A stretch of DNA of 64,000 nucleotides, from the NCBI GenBank assembly GCA_013407085.1, contig JACCGJ010010234.1, positions 8,195 through 72,194 of the forward strand. The letters run 5' to 3'. This DNA is from Atriophallophorus winterbourni. Its lineage: Eukaryota > Platyhelminthes > Trematoda > Plagiorchiida > Microphallidae. A program made the position numbers and the translations under genes. This document shows, piece by piece, positions 47,904 through 62,200 of the stretch. Positions within the stretch are counted from its first letter, which is position 1; every line of letters starts with the position of its first letter. The notes beneath the pieces were generated by a model. The model was given only the letters and a program-made list of their open reading frames with translations. It had not been told where the DNA came from and did not search any database.

Positions 47904-50284
47904 AATATTTCTTTGTAAGAATAGAAAGGTGAGCAATTTAAAGTTTTATCTTTAAACGCAAAGATTAAACATCTGGTTCAAACCTGAACGAGGACACCAA
48001 TGTTATATTTCAGAGAACACATTATCAATATGAAATATTTCACCAAATATATATGGTACTCACTATCCTTTTTATATTTTCATGGTGATATACACCTAAG
48101 GATGCAGTGCACAGTGTTACATGACAAAAATGATTCGTATAGCCTCTGGAAGAATGTCTAACCGGATCGTTTGATGTATATTATTATTCTGCTTCAAAAA
48201 TCTAAATGACGTTCCAGTAACCCATGTATGAAAGATGTGGAATGTTTTAAATTCATTCCTCATCTGAATAGAGGTTACAAAGTAAACCCACCTTAAATAG
48301 TTGATTAGAGTGCATCATGCATCAGAACTTATCGACTTGTAGCGTGAAAAGTCAAACATCTACTGTCATCGTGATGAATAAAATACCATGCCATAAACCA
48401 TCAACTTAATGAACTTCACTTACTAAGCCTGTGGTACACGGTATATGGCTAGGTCTTAGTCATTTTTCTTTAAATATGAACATTGACGAGATTTCTACCC
48501 GGAGTTATATCGCTTGAAATCCCACCTATCAACACGATGGGCACTTTAGCTCTTCATGAGTGCTTCCATCTTCATAATTTGCACTAGATTTGCAACCTTG
48601 CTAGTAAAAACGTAATGAAGTAAACGAACAATTGTAATCCATTTCAAACCAATTTCAAAGCTCCACGCAATACTTTGCCGCACATATTTGGTTATTTATC
48701 GACCGCTTTCTAATAATACTTCATGTTTGAGCATGTTTTTTCGTTATTAAGATCATCTGTTAGAATCCAACGCCCAAATTATCAACCCAAAATATTTTTC
48801 ACTTTACTTCGCCTGCGATTATTCGTTAAATTTTATAGTTTTGTTAAAGCTGACTCATCTATCAAATAAAAGCTACGTAGAATGAGAAAACTTCATTTTC
48901 GTTTTTGTTTCCTCAAATTGGATGAGCAGTTTGATGGCCCATCAATTTTCTCTCGTGCGACTTATGAATTTATGACCCAGCTGTTGTTTTCACAACAGAA
49001 ATTTTGGGAATTTTGAGCTCGAGATGATGAAAATGAAGATAGCCACATTTATCATAATCTCGTGTCCAGTCTTTTTTTCCGAGAATAATATAATGTGTTT
49101 AATTTTTGATAATTTCAATCAACTGTATAAGTAGACAAGGTTCATTAAAAATGGTTAGCATTTTCGTTTAAAATTCGGAGGCTTATACAAAATATCAAAA
49201 ATAAGTTTTGTCTCCCATATATTTCATATTGATACAAGGTGAGATAATAAATACCATAAACGTAACAGTCTACTTTGAAGTCAGATTCATTTGAACTGCA
49301 ATAAATCGTATTATTACTTAGACTCAACTGCCATCATTATCGTTACCCTCCGACGAATTCTTATCTCCAGACGAATGTATCGTTAAATATGTGATCGAAG
49401 CAAATTTCGGATCACAAAAGGCTTTTATTTTCGTTGATATTGAGCACATCAGTGTCAAATTGCATTAGTGAATCTGTTCAATTTTGTCTGCTAAATCCTC
49501 AAAAATCTTATTTTTCTCTCATTCGTATGACACGTCAGGCATACTCCGAAAACGATTTTGGCCTGTTTCCCATCATTATGTGGAAATCGTAAGATTAGGT
49601 TCATGGATCTTTTAACAGTGGATAAGTGGTTAAATAAAGACAAAAATTGAAACCACGGTTATTTCAGATACGTACAACAAACCACGATATTTAAACACAA
49701 ATTCAAAAATGAGTCTTGGTCAAACGCTCAAAACGATTATGATAGAATACTGTAATGTCTTGCTCACATTACCTGCATGTACACAGCATAGCCGTTTTCT
49801 AACTGTTTGTTTTCAGGTGTAGACATTAGGATTTTGGGTCAGTAATACCGCATTATAAATTTAATGAATAATAATTTCTTCAATAAATGCGTCGGAAAAC
49901 TTGCCAACTCACAAGTGCAGACAAAATTACAAAAGTTTCGTCATTGTTGAACGCAATTCTCTATGGAAAACTTTGGACCGATAAGAGACTATTGTCCAAA
50001 TTTGCAAGTTTAACCCATCAAAAATATTTCGCGATTCCAAACTATTAAAATCAACAAGTATTCGTTGGAAATCATGTTAGCAATCTTGAGATTTCGATTA
50101 CCGTCTGGGACAACCGATCACTGCAAACCCTACTTGATTTATTGCGCGATATTCGGAGAGAGTTTGGAAACTTAAAGTTTATGTTGGCTAGCTCTATTAC
50201 CTAATCATATCGCTATTATGCTTCCCTCATCAATGTTGCGTAACGTTTGAAAATTTTGTGTTCACGACAGCACCAATACGGTGG
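47904..50284. other. Upstream flank of the CPED1-like gene
   Basis: AT-rich. The only recognised item is a diverged S2-type repeat at 49665-49780. No upstream exon was found before 50285. Confidence 0.4.
49665..49780. repeat. Diverged copy of the S2 repeat
   Basis: Shares CGTACAACAAACCACGAT, CACAAATTCAAAAATGAGTC, TTGGTCAAACGCTC and TGTAATGTCTTG with the 161-bp insert at 43878-44038. Confidence 0.55.
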
Positions 50285-53200
50285 ATGGAATATTTCTCTC
50301 GAAGATCTCGGAAATTAATTGCAAAACTAGTTGTTATCGGCGTAATTTGCTTTCTCATCACCTTGGTTCAGAAGTACAGGAAAAGACATGTATGTATCAC
50401 GATATTGCCGCATTTTTCATGCCGTTTGTATTGAAAAATAAAACTTACAACTATCGGTCTTAGTAGAAAGATTCAATTTCGGACTAAATTAACTGATTTG
50501 TGTTTATGAGATCTCTGATGACACTTTCCGAACCACCTGTGTGTAAATTAACTTTGTGATCCTATTGTATACCCTGTGGTGGCAGACTTGGTAACAAATA
50601 GAAAATCGCAAAGTTAGCTAAGAAGGCAATTTCAGGTAAGAGATAATTTAGCCTTCGATTGTTCCCGTAAAATCTAGGCTGTTCTTCAGTTTTAGACGGC
50701 GGAGCTTCATATTATTATTATTATGCTGACAATATCACGATTATTATAATTGGTAATATCGATTTGCTCTGCATTATCGCAAAGTGAGAGATTTGAAAAC
50801 AACGGATCATAAGTTATTAGTTGAAAGACTTTCGGTATCGATGTCAAGCAAAATGGTTAATCACATAATAAACAAGGATAAACTGATAAGTGCTTGTAGA
50901 GATCCAATTATAGACATAAAATCCCGTTAATAAAAAAATGGATTTGTGCCTCTCAAAATTAGAAAGCGATAAATTGCAACTAATTTTCGATTGCTACGTT
51001 GATAACAACGACCTTGACTTATTCCATGTCGATGATAATAATAAAAGATAAGGAAAGGATTTTTCGCATCAACATAACAGATTTTGTATAAATCTTCAAT
51101 TAAGCATTTGAGAAGTTCCTTTTAATTTTACTCAGTTCAATGCAACGTTTTCTTTCCAACATTTCTTTTCATCAGCTTTCGATGAATGACCAAACAAATG
51201 ATCCGATTTCAAGCATTGCATATCCCATAAGTGTCATGAAACCTGTTCAAATTTCCGGGGATGAGATTTGGGACAGCTATGAAACAATAGTGATAAAAAT
51301 ATCCTGCAAGGTGAAATACGGTATGTTTAAATTTGTGAAAATTATATTTTGTGTTGAAACGGTTGATGCACAATGGAAATGAGGGTAATTCTACATTTCG
51401 TTAATAGAACAGTCATCCGTTTTGCATGTGAAGCATTATTTCTCTGCCCGCAATAGGTGACTTTAAGATCAAGACTAATTTCTTTTTGTCAAAACATATC
51501 AGAAAGAGATTAGGCGAACGAATGGTGTACATGAATTTCAGCGGGGAAGTTATGATTAACACAAACGCTAAATCACACTTGGGGATCACAAATTCACAAA
51601 TGGTTCCGACGGTTTTCAACGCTGACGCGTCGGTGAACGGACACATTATCATTTGCAGAGTTTACTTTGATATCATTGTCAATAAAATATCTTAAATTAT
51701 TCTTTACGTCAAGCTTGACGGTAGTCGTCATGTTAAGCGATAGTTTTATGAAATATTTTATATAACTTAAATGTTGAAATAATTCTTATAATAACATTTC
51801 ATTTTCTAAACCATTTTCTTCATTATTTTGTACTACTGTAGTATCAATACCGCGTTGATCGTTCCGAAATTTATTAGCTAAGAGTTTTAAAAGGACCGGT
51901 ACCCGAGACTACATTAACAGCTTGGTATTTATCGGTCGTGACGTTGATTTCTTAATGTTTTTCTATGGAGCCAGTAGCTGTCGGGTCAAGCGTAAGAAAA
52001 CATTTATGAAACCGAATTAAACCGCAATTTAGGCAACTTCTCTTCGTGTCAATTTCATGGACAGACTTCTAGCTCAGAAAATTGATGGACAGTAGAGGAC
52101 ATAATGAAAGTCACACACAATTGCGTACACTGTTCTTGTGGTGGTTCATGCTACGTTTAAATTACAGTGCGTATATAGAGAAACGATAAAGCAACTACAA
52201 TGATTCTTCAGTCAAACAGGAAAGAGATTTCCACCGTAGATCTAGTGCAGGTGTTAATGTATTATCAAGTTTGTAATCGCGATAAATCATACAAATGTCT
52301 GTCATACGATTGATTGGTTTATAGCAAAAAAGTAATATCTTGCAATTGTCGATCAAAATTGCTAGCACACAGTACATAATTCACAGGCAGATTAAAGAGA
52401 AAAACCGAGGAACAGGAAACATTTTATTCGCAAAAACCGCGTACAATGACAAAGTTTACAGTAAGAGAAACAAATACAGTAAGAGAAACAAAACAGTGAG
52501 AGAAACAAAAAAAGTTTACAGTAAGACAAACAAAAAAAGGAGAAACAACAAGAGAAACAAACAAACAAAGAGAAACAAAACAAACTGATGTTGACAGATC
52601 CGCAATCGACCCATTCATGTACAAACCACATAATTGATGTCATTCACACTAAAGTTTACCTGCTGAAGTATTAACCGTCAGATTGTAGAGGGGTCCGCCA
52701 ATGTCACCTTATTGACTGCATACGCGTAGGCCTTAAAATCTTAACTACTGGAACGTGGGTGCGTTTGATATAGACTTTTATTCCACACGCTTTGATCCCT
52801 TTTTCTGAATCTACTCGGCTAACGCTCAATAACGAATGATTACACGTTTTTGCTCTCGTTTTGAGGGTGCTTGGCAATAAGTGTCATATGCTTTTATTCT
52901 CGTACTGATGCGTTGATTGTTTATTCTATTGAGACTTATGAGCAAGCTTTTGCACAAAATTCGTTGCATACATCTATATATACTCATACGAATACTATTT
53001 TTCAATGCAATTGCGCTAATGTCATAACTGATCGGTGTGAATGTATATGACAGGCTCACTTTCTCGGATGCGTTTTTGAAACTTTGCCACAGGTGAGAAT
53101 GAAACACTAGCAGTTTTGTTAGCATTTCACTTAAGAAGAAGGTGTTCAGCAAGGGCAAATAACATTTTGTCCAAATGGTTATTTGCGCACGAAAATTCAC

Positions 53201-56200
53201 GTTGATCTCAACATGCAGTTCAATTTTGCCGATCGCTTTAGCAATTTGCGATTCACAACAATCGCATACTTCTTACACGAAATTATTGGAGTGAGCTGTG
53301 AAGTGAGATGAAATAATAATATTTGCCATACGAAACTTAATTGCGGTGAGATTCTCAGGCCAACAATAAATAAACCGAAAAATTTAATGAAGTCCAATTT
53401 TGGGCCCTGAAGACAAATGTCTTTTCGTACGCTAGTGTCCAAGCACTAGTTACAAATGTTAAAATTTGAGGACTGGTTCACAACATAGTTTTGTGGCTAG
53501 AGTTAAAAAGTTTACTATTTAATAATGTGCAAGGATTTTTGTCGACAGATTCCACGAAATATGATTTTATAAATACTATAAAAGCAATACAAGTTATGTA
53601 CAAGTAATTTATAAATATATTGATTGCCAGGTGTTCCCAAAATAGATTTGCTTCCAGCTTACGATATTCTGGTAGATTATCGTTCAATATACGCCTGCGT
53701 CATCGCTGAAATTCTCCCGGGACAATGTTCCAATAGGAAACTAATCTCTTCGTAAGTTGATTGAAATAACGTTCATAGTGCAAATGAGATCCGTTTGGTT
53801 CATGCTTATATTCTCAATGAAGGAATAAAGTTTTGAGTTTTGAATAAGATGGTTTTTCGTTTCAAATATATGTTGCTCCTTTTTTAGGAATCGTTTGATA
53901 TCAGTAGAATCGTAACATTGTTGGGGGATTATTAGTGGTCGCAGTGGATGTCGTTGTGTTTCTTGCCAAAATCTAATGAATTGAAGTTTGCGGTGATAAA
54001 CTTACTAACATGGCACGCTGGTGATCTTTAATAACACTAGTCTTGGTTCTCCAATCTGAAAAGGCGAATATCCCGACCACTCGTTCAAAAGGTTCCAAAC
54101 TGGATCCAAACTATACAACCTATTACTTGGATTTGCTCAGGTTATTTTGTACAATTTAGGAAAAACGTTTTCCGTTCGTTATATGTATAGTCTTTATCAG
54201 TAACTTTACAGTAATATTGATTGAGACTTTACGTTCGCGTACGTCCATTTTCTATTTTCAAATCTTTCCCATCTGTATCTATTTATTTGAACAGAAAATC
54301 ATTGCGGTTGGTAAATTCTATAATAATAAACATTATCAATAATAGTTTTGTTATTTTTGGGAATACTACTGAAAGATTATCTGCATTCGCAGATAATAAT
54401 ACTGTGTATACATTTTAAAGATTTGGAATTTTTATAATAATAAATTATTTGTGTATTAGTGAAAATCTTTAAAAATGCCACAATTATTAATCAGTGATAT
54501 TTACTAGAACTTCTTCAAGGAATTTCACATATTTTTGGCGCATATGAGCTAATCGGATACCTGCTTGCAACATACTTTTGAACATTTTATGCATCAACCC
54601 TTGCAACTCGATATTCGGATTCGAGTGGCTGCACTAGATATAAAACAATTCATGAACCCGATTCATGTTACCCTGTCTTTGACACCCAATCTGACGTGTG
54701 CGTGATGGAAATGCATGCAAATGAGCGTTTTGTTCATGGTTATGAGCTTAACCCCATTATACCTGTGTTTGGGTTCATATGATTGTACAGGTTGGTCGTA
54801 CCAGCCTTATCCAAAAGTGGAGCAATTTATTTACCAGTCTTCCACTGTTTGATGCGCATGCAGATACTGATCCTACTGTCTCTACCTGATAAGTGCAAAC
54901 AGCACGAAACCGGTCGTGGGTTGTGTGATGGAAATGCATGCAAATGAACATTTTTGCTCACGAGCATGGGTTTAAACCCTATTTACATGTGTTTCGAAAC
55001 ATGCGATTGAGCAGGTTAGTTTACCTGGCTCATCCAAATGTGGCAAGTGGAAAACATAAATTTGTCTTTATCTTCATAAATTCTTTTGTATTATTGCATT
55101 AATCATGACCAAATTCAGGATAAAACCCTCACGTATTTTAGGCCATGGAATTTCAGCGTCGGTGTTGGTTCAAATTTGGTTCGATACTACTTAAATTTCC
55201 AACAATTTTCATTTGAACCCGTGATGGTCTACAATCGAACGCAATTGGTATTGAATATCACACGCATATTACCACAAACAGCAAAATCAATTTCGGAGAT
55301 GAAGGTTTGCGGTTTGAACCAGGTTAGAAAAAATGAGTGAGATTTCGACGTGAAATTGCCCTATATATTTAGTAAATTTAATCGATATTATTGAATACTT
55401 GTAGCTTAGGTAAGGGTTTGTAGGTCATAGGCGTCATCCAACTAGATAACAACGTCACCAAAACTTCTTTCGAACCATCATTCGAATTTATCCCCTGCGT
55501 TGCGACCTGATCTACAGTGATTGGCTGGTATTCATGTGTCTCATCGCTGTTTGCCTGTTCTCATTGGTCCGTAGATCCCATTCAATCGAACGTGCTCATT
55601 GATTGACTTTGACGTTCGAGAAAATCGAATTGAATTAGTATCTTTATTGATCCATGTGTTGTGATCATGTCGTTGTGTAGCCAGTTTGTGTTCATGGATC
55701 ATTGTTTCTAAAATTTCTAATTTCTAAAAATTAGAAAATAGGATACATGAGTAAAAACCCGTTAATTTTCTTGTGCATTCATCCAATGAAATTAATTATA
55801 GAATAAGATTTTGATGCCCAATTCTAACTTTTTTCACTGTGAGATGTTTATGGAAATGGAAAACGAGCTTTAATTCCTTTCCATATAATTCATAGCATTG
55901 CCAACACTGGATCGACACCACGAAACCTTGTGGTCTACAACCAATCAACAAATTTCTGTCGAGATTGGATGCAAATTTGAATATTCGTCATTCTTCTTAT
56001 GCATCTAATTGGTCCGAATTTCGGCAATACTTGGATGAAAAATGTTCTAATTTTTCCGGTGAGCGGTTTATCAACGAAATCTTTTGGACAGCTAGCACTA
56101 AAAGGTGAAGTGGATTTCTAAAATGGCGACTGGTGACCAGCGGGCTAATTATCACATTTTCATTTTATCTGTTGAACATTAGCCGTAGTACCCACCCCCC

Positions 56201-59200
56201 GTTTCACAGCCTCTTGAATATTGCGCCCGATTCGTCCTTGAGGTCCTTGAGAGTTTACCTACCCAAACCACAAGAGAAAACCTAATGGCCAAACGCGTTT
56301 ATTAAGCAGAAGACAAATAACAAAACACGCTTATTTTATATAGACAAATCAAAACCACAACACTGATCCTCAAGCATGGCTGCCCCGGTTGTCTTGTCGA
56401 TCAAATTTGTGAATCGATTTTGCGGCAACCGCTAAACTTCGAGCACTCGTCAACAGGGCTCGCTTGACCGACATCGACGAGTTGCGTATCGTTCGAGTGC
56501 GACAGATTTTCGAATGAATCTTTCGGAACCGGAAATTTTACGAGTTAACATTTGTCGTCCACGGTTTTTCTGCGCTTCGTACTCTTGTGTTGCGCCGAAA
56601 AGGGTGGTTAAAATATAATTCGAAAGCATGTATTTAGCGCTCATCGCTAATGCAAATCACACATTCAAAATATGATACATTGTTTAAAATTTACGATGCT
56701 CATTCAGCCGTCATTTGAAATCATGCGAAAGTCAAATTTGTCGCTTCGTTGCAATTGGGTTGATATTGCGAAAATTGTTCATGAGCATGAAGACATTGAC
56801 TGTTTGATCAGGATCAGTAAAATATTTAAAATTCATATTTATTTTAATAGCGTAGCGAAAATCCTACAATGTTTTCTTATTCTTAACATTCAATACCTGG
56901 CTGAAATTTGAATTGAATGTTTTGTCAAGACCTAGAATAAAAATTATGTGTGAATATCATAATATTCTTAAGTTAACGATAAAAATAAAATCATTATTAA
57001 CCAGCTACATAAGTTCGAGTTATATTTTCAGAAAATTTATTAATATTGGGTCTTCGAATTCCGGAAATGATAATAAATTTATCAATATTGATAAATAATA
57101 ATTTTTCTAATATATTTAATATTATGATTTGCTGATATATAACTACTAGTTACTAAAATATGATGTTTCAATGATGTTTATTATATTCCTCACGTAATGT
57201 GCGGTTGCTTCGTCAATCTGCCATTTTAGATTCATAGTTTCAGATGGAAACAAGCAGGAATATCGTCGATCATTTTTACTAAACAAAATTTCCATTCATG
57301 CAATGTGCTACTCAGTTAGTAGTTATTTTGTAAAATATTTTCTAAGAAAAATGTTATTCTGATAAACTTTATTTATATAAGCTATGAGAAATACGCATTT
57401 TATCCTCTTATTTGAAACAAGAAAACGTTATTCTGTTGAACATTCTTGATATAAGCATTTCATCCTCTTATTTGAAACAAGATTTGATGTTGTGGATTGT
57501 TCCCTGCGAAGATTGTCGAGCAACAAGTGCGTGTAAATGGAATGATGCGGTTTGGTACAGCACCAAACGTTATGAGCGTTGCATATATTCGCATCTTGAA
57601 AGAAAACGAGATGAAGATGACCTGAAGCTTTATCTAAAAGATAAAATCGTGAGCATTTCGAAAATAAACGCTTTTTGATTTTTTACAGATTAGATCCTTT
57701 CTTTTGGCGACACGTGTATCTTAGTTGTGATGGCCGAGTCTTAGGAGTACGAGTAGGATATTACAAAATACTTGCATATGCATATATTTATTCTACGCAG
57801 ACACTTCCATTTTCTTGTTGTTATTATTTTCGTGTACGCCAGGAGTAGCCAGATTTTCTCTGTAATATACATCTGTATTAATGGTAAACGTCTATAAACA
57901 TGTTTCTAAAACTTTTCTTCGTTCATAAATTTCTTCTATCATACTTCCTATCAATCGCGTTTGTAACGCAAAGTTGGCCTGTCAAATTGCGGGGTTTAAT
58001 CTTTTAACTCCAATAGAGTGGCTCTCTTGAATGCGATCACTCTGTATTTTATATTCGGTTGAGAAAAAGTAAGGGATATTGTCTCAGTAAGTTGAAAATA
58101 CTCTCGGAACTAGGAAGTTCGCTGCTATGTCCATCTACACTATTTTCATAATGTGTTGGATGACTTTATTAGAACACAGTCAGCTTTTGTTCGTTGACAA
58201 TTTTGCGATGCCAAACAGCAAGGTATTATTTACGCGGCGACTGTATATCATAATTTTATCTTAAGAGTCTTATCTTTCAAGAAGACAAGACGTGGGATCT
58301 GTCACTTTGAATATGCTCAGAAATACTTATATGAGATTGACTGTAATGTTTGAACCAGTTTGTAAATCGATCATTTAAAAAAGCACCCACATAAACATCT
58401 GATTTTTTTGAGACCTTTTAAATTTAAATTAGTACTGTGATACTTAGATCTTTCGTCCATGCTGACGTCATTGTGCCGATACGAGACAAAAATGGCTAGA
58501 TACTAATTTTAAATCCAATAAGTTTGTTTTAAAAATTTCAGAGTATGTTGCATTAGATTATTAATGAATTTGCTTCGATACTCCATGGTCCATGATTTAT
58601 CCAGTATTACCAATCTATGACGGATAAGTAAGTGAATTTGTTATAAAAACCCATATCTGCGATCATATTGTTGCTGCTGTTAAAATGGAATGTATGCGCA
58701 AGGGCTGGAAGCTTTTGACTAAAATTTGGTTAGAATGACTTGAATTCGTCTGCTCACATTTATATGGATACGTTTGAAGTCCCAGTGGAGAATCTACGAA
58801 GAAAAGCCTCGATTATCGCATTATTTAGTTGAACAGATTCCTCTACGGCAGTTTAGAAAATCAATTCAAGAATCAATAATCAATAATCAAGATTTTATGG
58901 TGATAAAAAGCTAATGCTGTACACGTACCATTGGATGATAACTATTGCAAAAAGAAAAATTTAATCAAAATCACATTGTTAATATTTTTCTGGGTTCATG
59001 TTGCTTCAATACACCGGGCCAAATTCAGGGTTTTGTTTGACGTATGCATCCAATTTCGATTTGAAAACATCAATTGTCGTTGCATTCACATCATCTTGCG
59101 GTTGTGCATTCTATAGAAAGCAGATACGCACAGAGAAGAAATAGCGACGACAATCAAGTCTTGGTTTACTTTGGCGATTATCCTTTCGAATATACTACCT

Positions 59201-62200
59201 ATTCAACGCTCTATAAATGACAACTGCTGTTTATTGATATGCTATCAACTTATTTCAATTCACATCGATGTCAACACGAAGCCTGCAACAAGAACACGTA
59301 GTAATTTTCCACATATATATTGTGTTTTGCGCAACCAGTTAATCTTCGTGGGTGATTCAACTTTGCGCGCATTGATGACATCGATTTTGGAATTGTTGAA
59401 CGGCACACGATTCAAGCCCATGTTTACACATAAACAACTCAGAGAATACAACGTAGGATGTTCAAGTGTTCGTTTCGCATATTTCCCCTCATATTGGAAA
59501 CCGTTTGATGAGCAGCCAACTTTGACTGATCACTTGGAACGCATAAGCAGGTAAGTAGACACAACTGGCAATAAATTAGGACTGCTTTTAACCAGTTTCG
59601 TGGTTATGTTAGAAGTAATACTACAGTTTCTCAACCAGGGGTAGGAGACAGCATTCCGTGGGTGCGAGATGCATTTTTCCACTTTTTGTCTTCCATTAAG
59701 GATTTTCACTCTAATTGCTGATTGGTTGTCAAATTTTAATGTGTTCAATGTTCGTGCAGTGATTATTTCTCCCTTATCTTTCTGTAATGGGCGCGAGAAC
59801 AGATTCAACTATTAGGAGTGCGGGGTATGAATGATGTTGGGAAATACTGCGCGAAACGAATAATAAATCAATTTGTATTGTGTTGATTTTTATATCTCGA
59901 ATTTCGGTATGAACGATAACGTGAATCTTCGATCGATTTCATCGACATGCTTTGAGAACCATTATCAAGGTTCTGATAATTAATTGTTAAATCTGGTGTT
60001 AACCTTCGTGAGAGTGACTCATGTTGCTGAAAAATGCTGGGATTTCAAATTCAGTTCAAGATACCTTTTAAAGAGCTTTCTATATATGCGTTTAAATACA
60101 AGTTAAACCGATACTATGGATCACTTTTATTCTGTTAAAACATGAATTTGTTAAATATCATCCTAGTCTTAAAGACGCATACAATATAATGAAGTGTTCA
60201 AATTAGATAATCGGTCACAATGTTATGTGGAAACATTCCCAGTTGTTGAATCTATTCAATAAATCGATGGATAATTTATAGGTTAGCATTCGTATTGCTT
60301 TCGGCATAAATTTTATCCATAATAAACTTCGCTACCCTAGGTGACCAATTCGTGAAAAACTGGTATATATGAAGGTACAATTCACTTTTACAAATGCTAT
60401 ATGATTCAACTTCATTACAATGTTATCTCCGAATGGCATGCTTCGGAAATGCTTCTGGAGGGTAAAGACAATCCATTTAGTTATGATTCCATGGGCTCTA
60501 ACCCTATATGATGTCATACCGTTTTGCGGTCAGGGCCGATTCACCCAAATAAATGATATTCATCTCGCCGTGTCGAATTAGCTGTAAACTGGAATTCGTC
60601 AAGAATGAAGCATTTTCGAGTTAGATAAAAAGCGCAATTGCATAGGATACTTGCATTGATTGTTATTTTTGATTAACATATCGAAATTCTGTAAAATGTT
60701 TGCAACTGTTTCATTCAGAATTTTACTACTATCCGTAACATACTTCATTGTAGCTTTTGATCACTGGTAAAATTACAAACGTGGAAAATAAAAGATTGTT
60801 TTTTCCAAGATTCCGTTTTCATGTTGAAATATTCTGTTCCATTCAAATGCAACGTGGGAATGTGAACCAAATTTTTGCTGTAAAATTTATGATATATGAG
60901 AAACCATGTCCACCTGGTATTTCGGGACCCACAAATAATTATTTGATAATTAAAATCTGACCCTTCATTGGATAATACAGAAATCATTATAAAAAAACCG
61001 GAATTGTGTATAAACAATATTGTTTATTCCTTAGTTTGCAATGTTATTTCTATTTTTGCGTTTTGTTTTGTGGGAAAATTTGGCAGACCACCAAATCCTT
61101 CACACATAGCAATCATATTCATAGGAGGCGCACAATGGCTGACCACAATCCAACTATTAGAACTGAAAACATTTATTGAATCGCGGTATGTTTATCCAAA
61201 TTTATTGCATACATTAACGAACTTTGGTCAATGTTACCAATTACCTATTCTCTGAAACTGAAGGTCGCATGTATTGAAAGCGCAACCAATTTTGATTTTT
61301 CATTAGAAATCATATAGGAACTCCCAATTTTCGCACAGAATTTTCTGAACTTTTCAAACAATCCCTCGCCAGTCCAAATATGCACGTCTCCATCTGTATG
61401 TTAAAGCGGGTTGCGACAGTAGAGTTAGAATGATAAATCTTAGTAACGTTTTGCAACAATCGATCACCGTTTGACCAGGAATCACTATGCGATTCCGTGT
61501 TTCAAACTTCGGGATTCGTTGTACAAACCTTCGAAGTTTAATTTTGATCATATCAACAAAGTTCGGAAACCCGTGTCGAAGCGAAGTGTTGAACGAATAA
61601 ATGATCTATTAAATGAATGATCGTGTCTGCGCGATTGTTCTATTGGTGGCCTGTCACCTCTCTTTTCGAAATACTGTGGCCTCTTATTTCGAATGAGCAG
61701 TTTCAAATTCTAAATTTGTCGACCAGGCAGAACGTTTTCACAAAATCAGATAATCCATTAAAATTTGCATACGCATGTTTTGCCAATTTGAATGCAGTAT
61801 GTCGCTTAGAAGCGCATTAATCTCATTAAAAACAATTTTAATGGGTGATATAACCTGGCGACAAAGATTTGCATGCTACTTGGGTTGCTTAATCTCACAG
61901 TGAAGTGAGAGAGAATTACATCTTCATTTGTTCCAAAATTTACGCGCAACCAAATTCAATGTCAGAAATTTATAATTGTAAGGGTATAATTAACACTTAA
62001 CTGCGTGTTTTAACCAAAAACTAACAATTATGTGTGTCTATAGAGAGTTTCAATACCTCAGAACTCAGAAAAGTTTATGGTAAAAAATCAGTAAGCTTAA
62101 CAATAATCATAAGATGACAAGGTATATGGAATATATAAAAAATATAAAATATCGCAAAAATCAATAGGGGCAGTCACATACCGCATGGTTCGTCATAAAC

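Noticed and set aside
51134..51175. Upstream extension of CPED1-like exon 2
   Set aside because: In phase with exon 1 it hits a stop; the pyrimidine-rich stretch before 51176 is a better acceptor region.
52340..52643. Open frames on both strands
   Set aside because: Produced by the low-complexity AGAGAAACAAA tract.
52826..53200. 124-codon minus frame
   Set aside because: No domain, antisense to an intron of the CPED1-like gene, no splice context.
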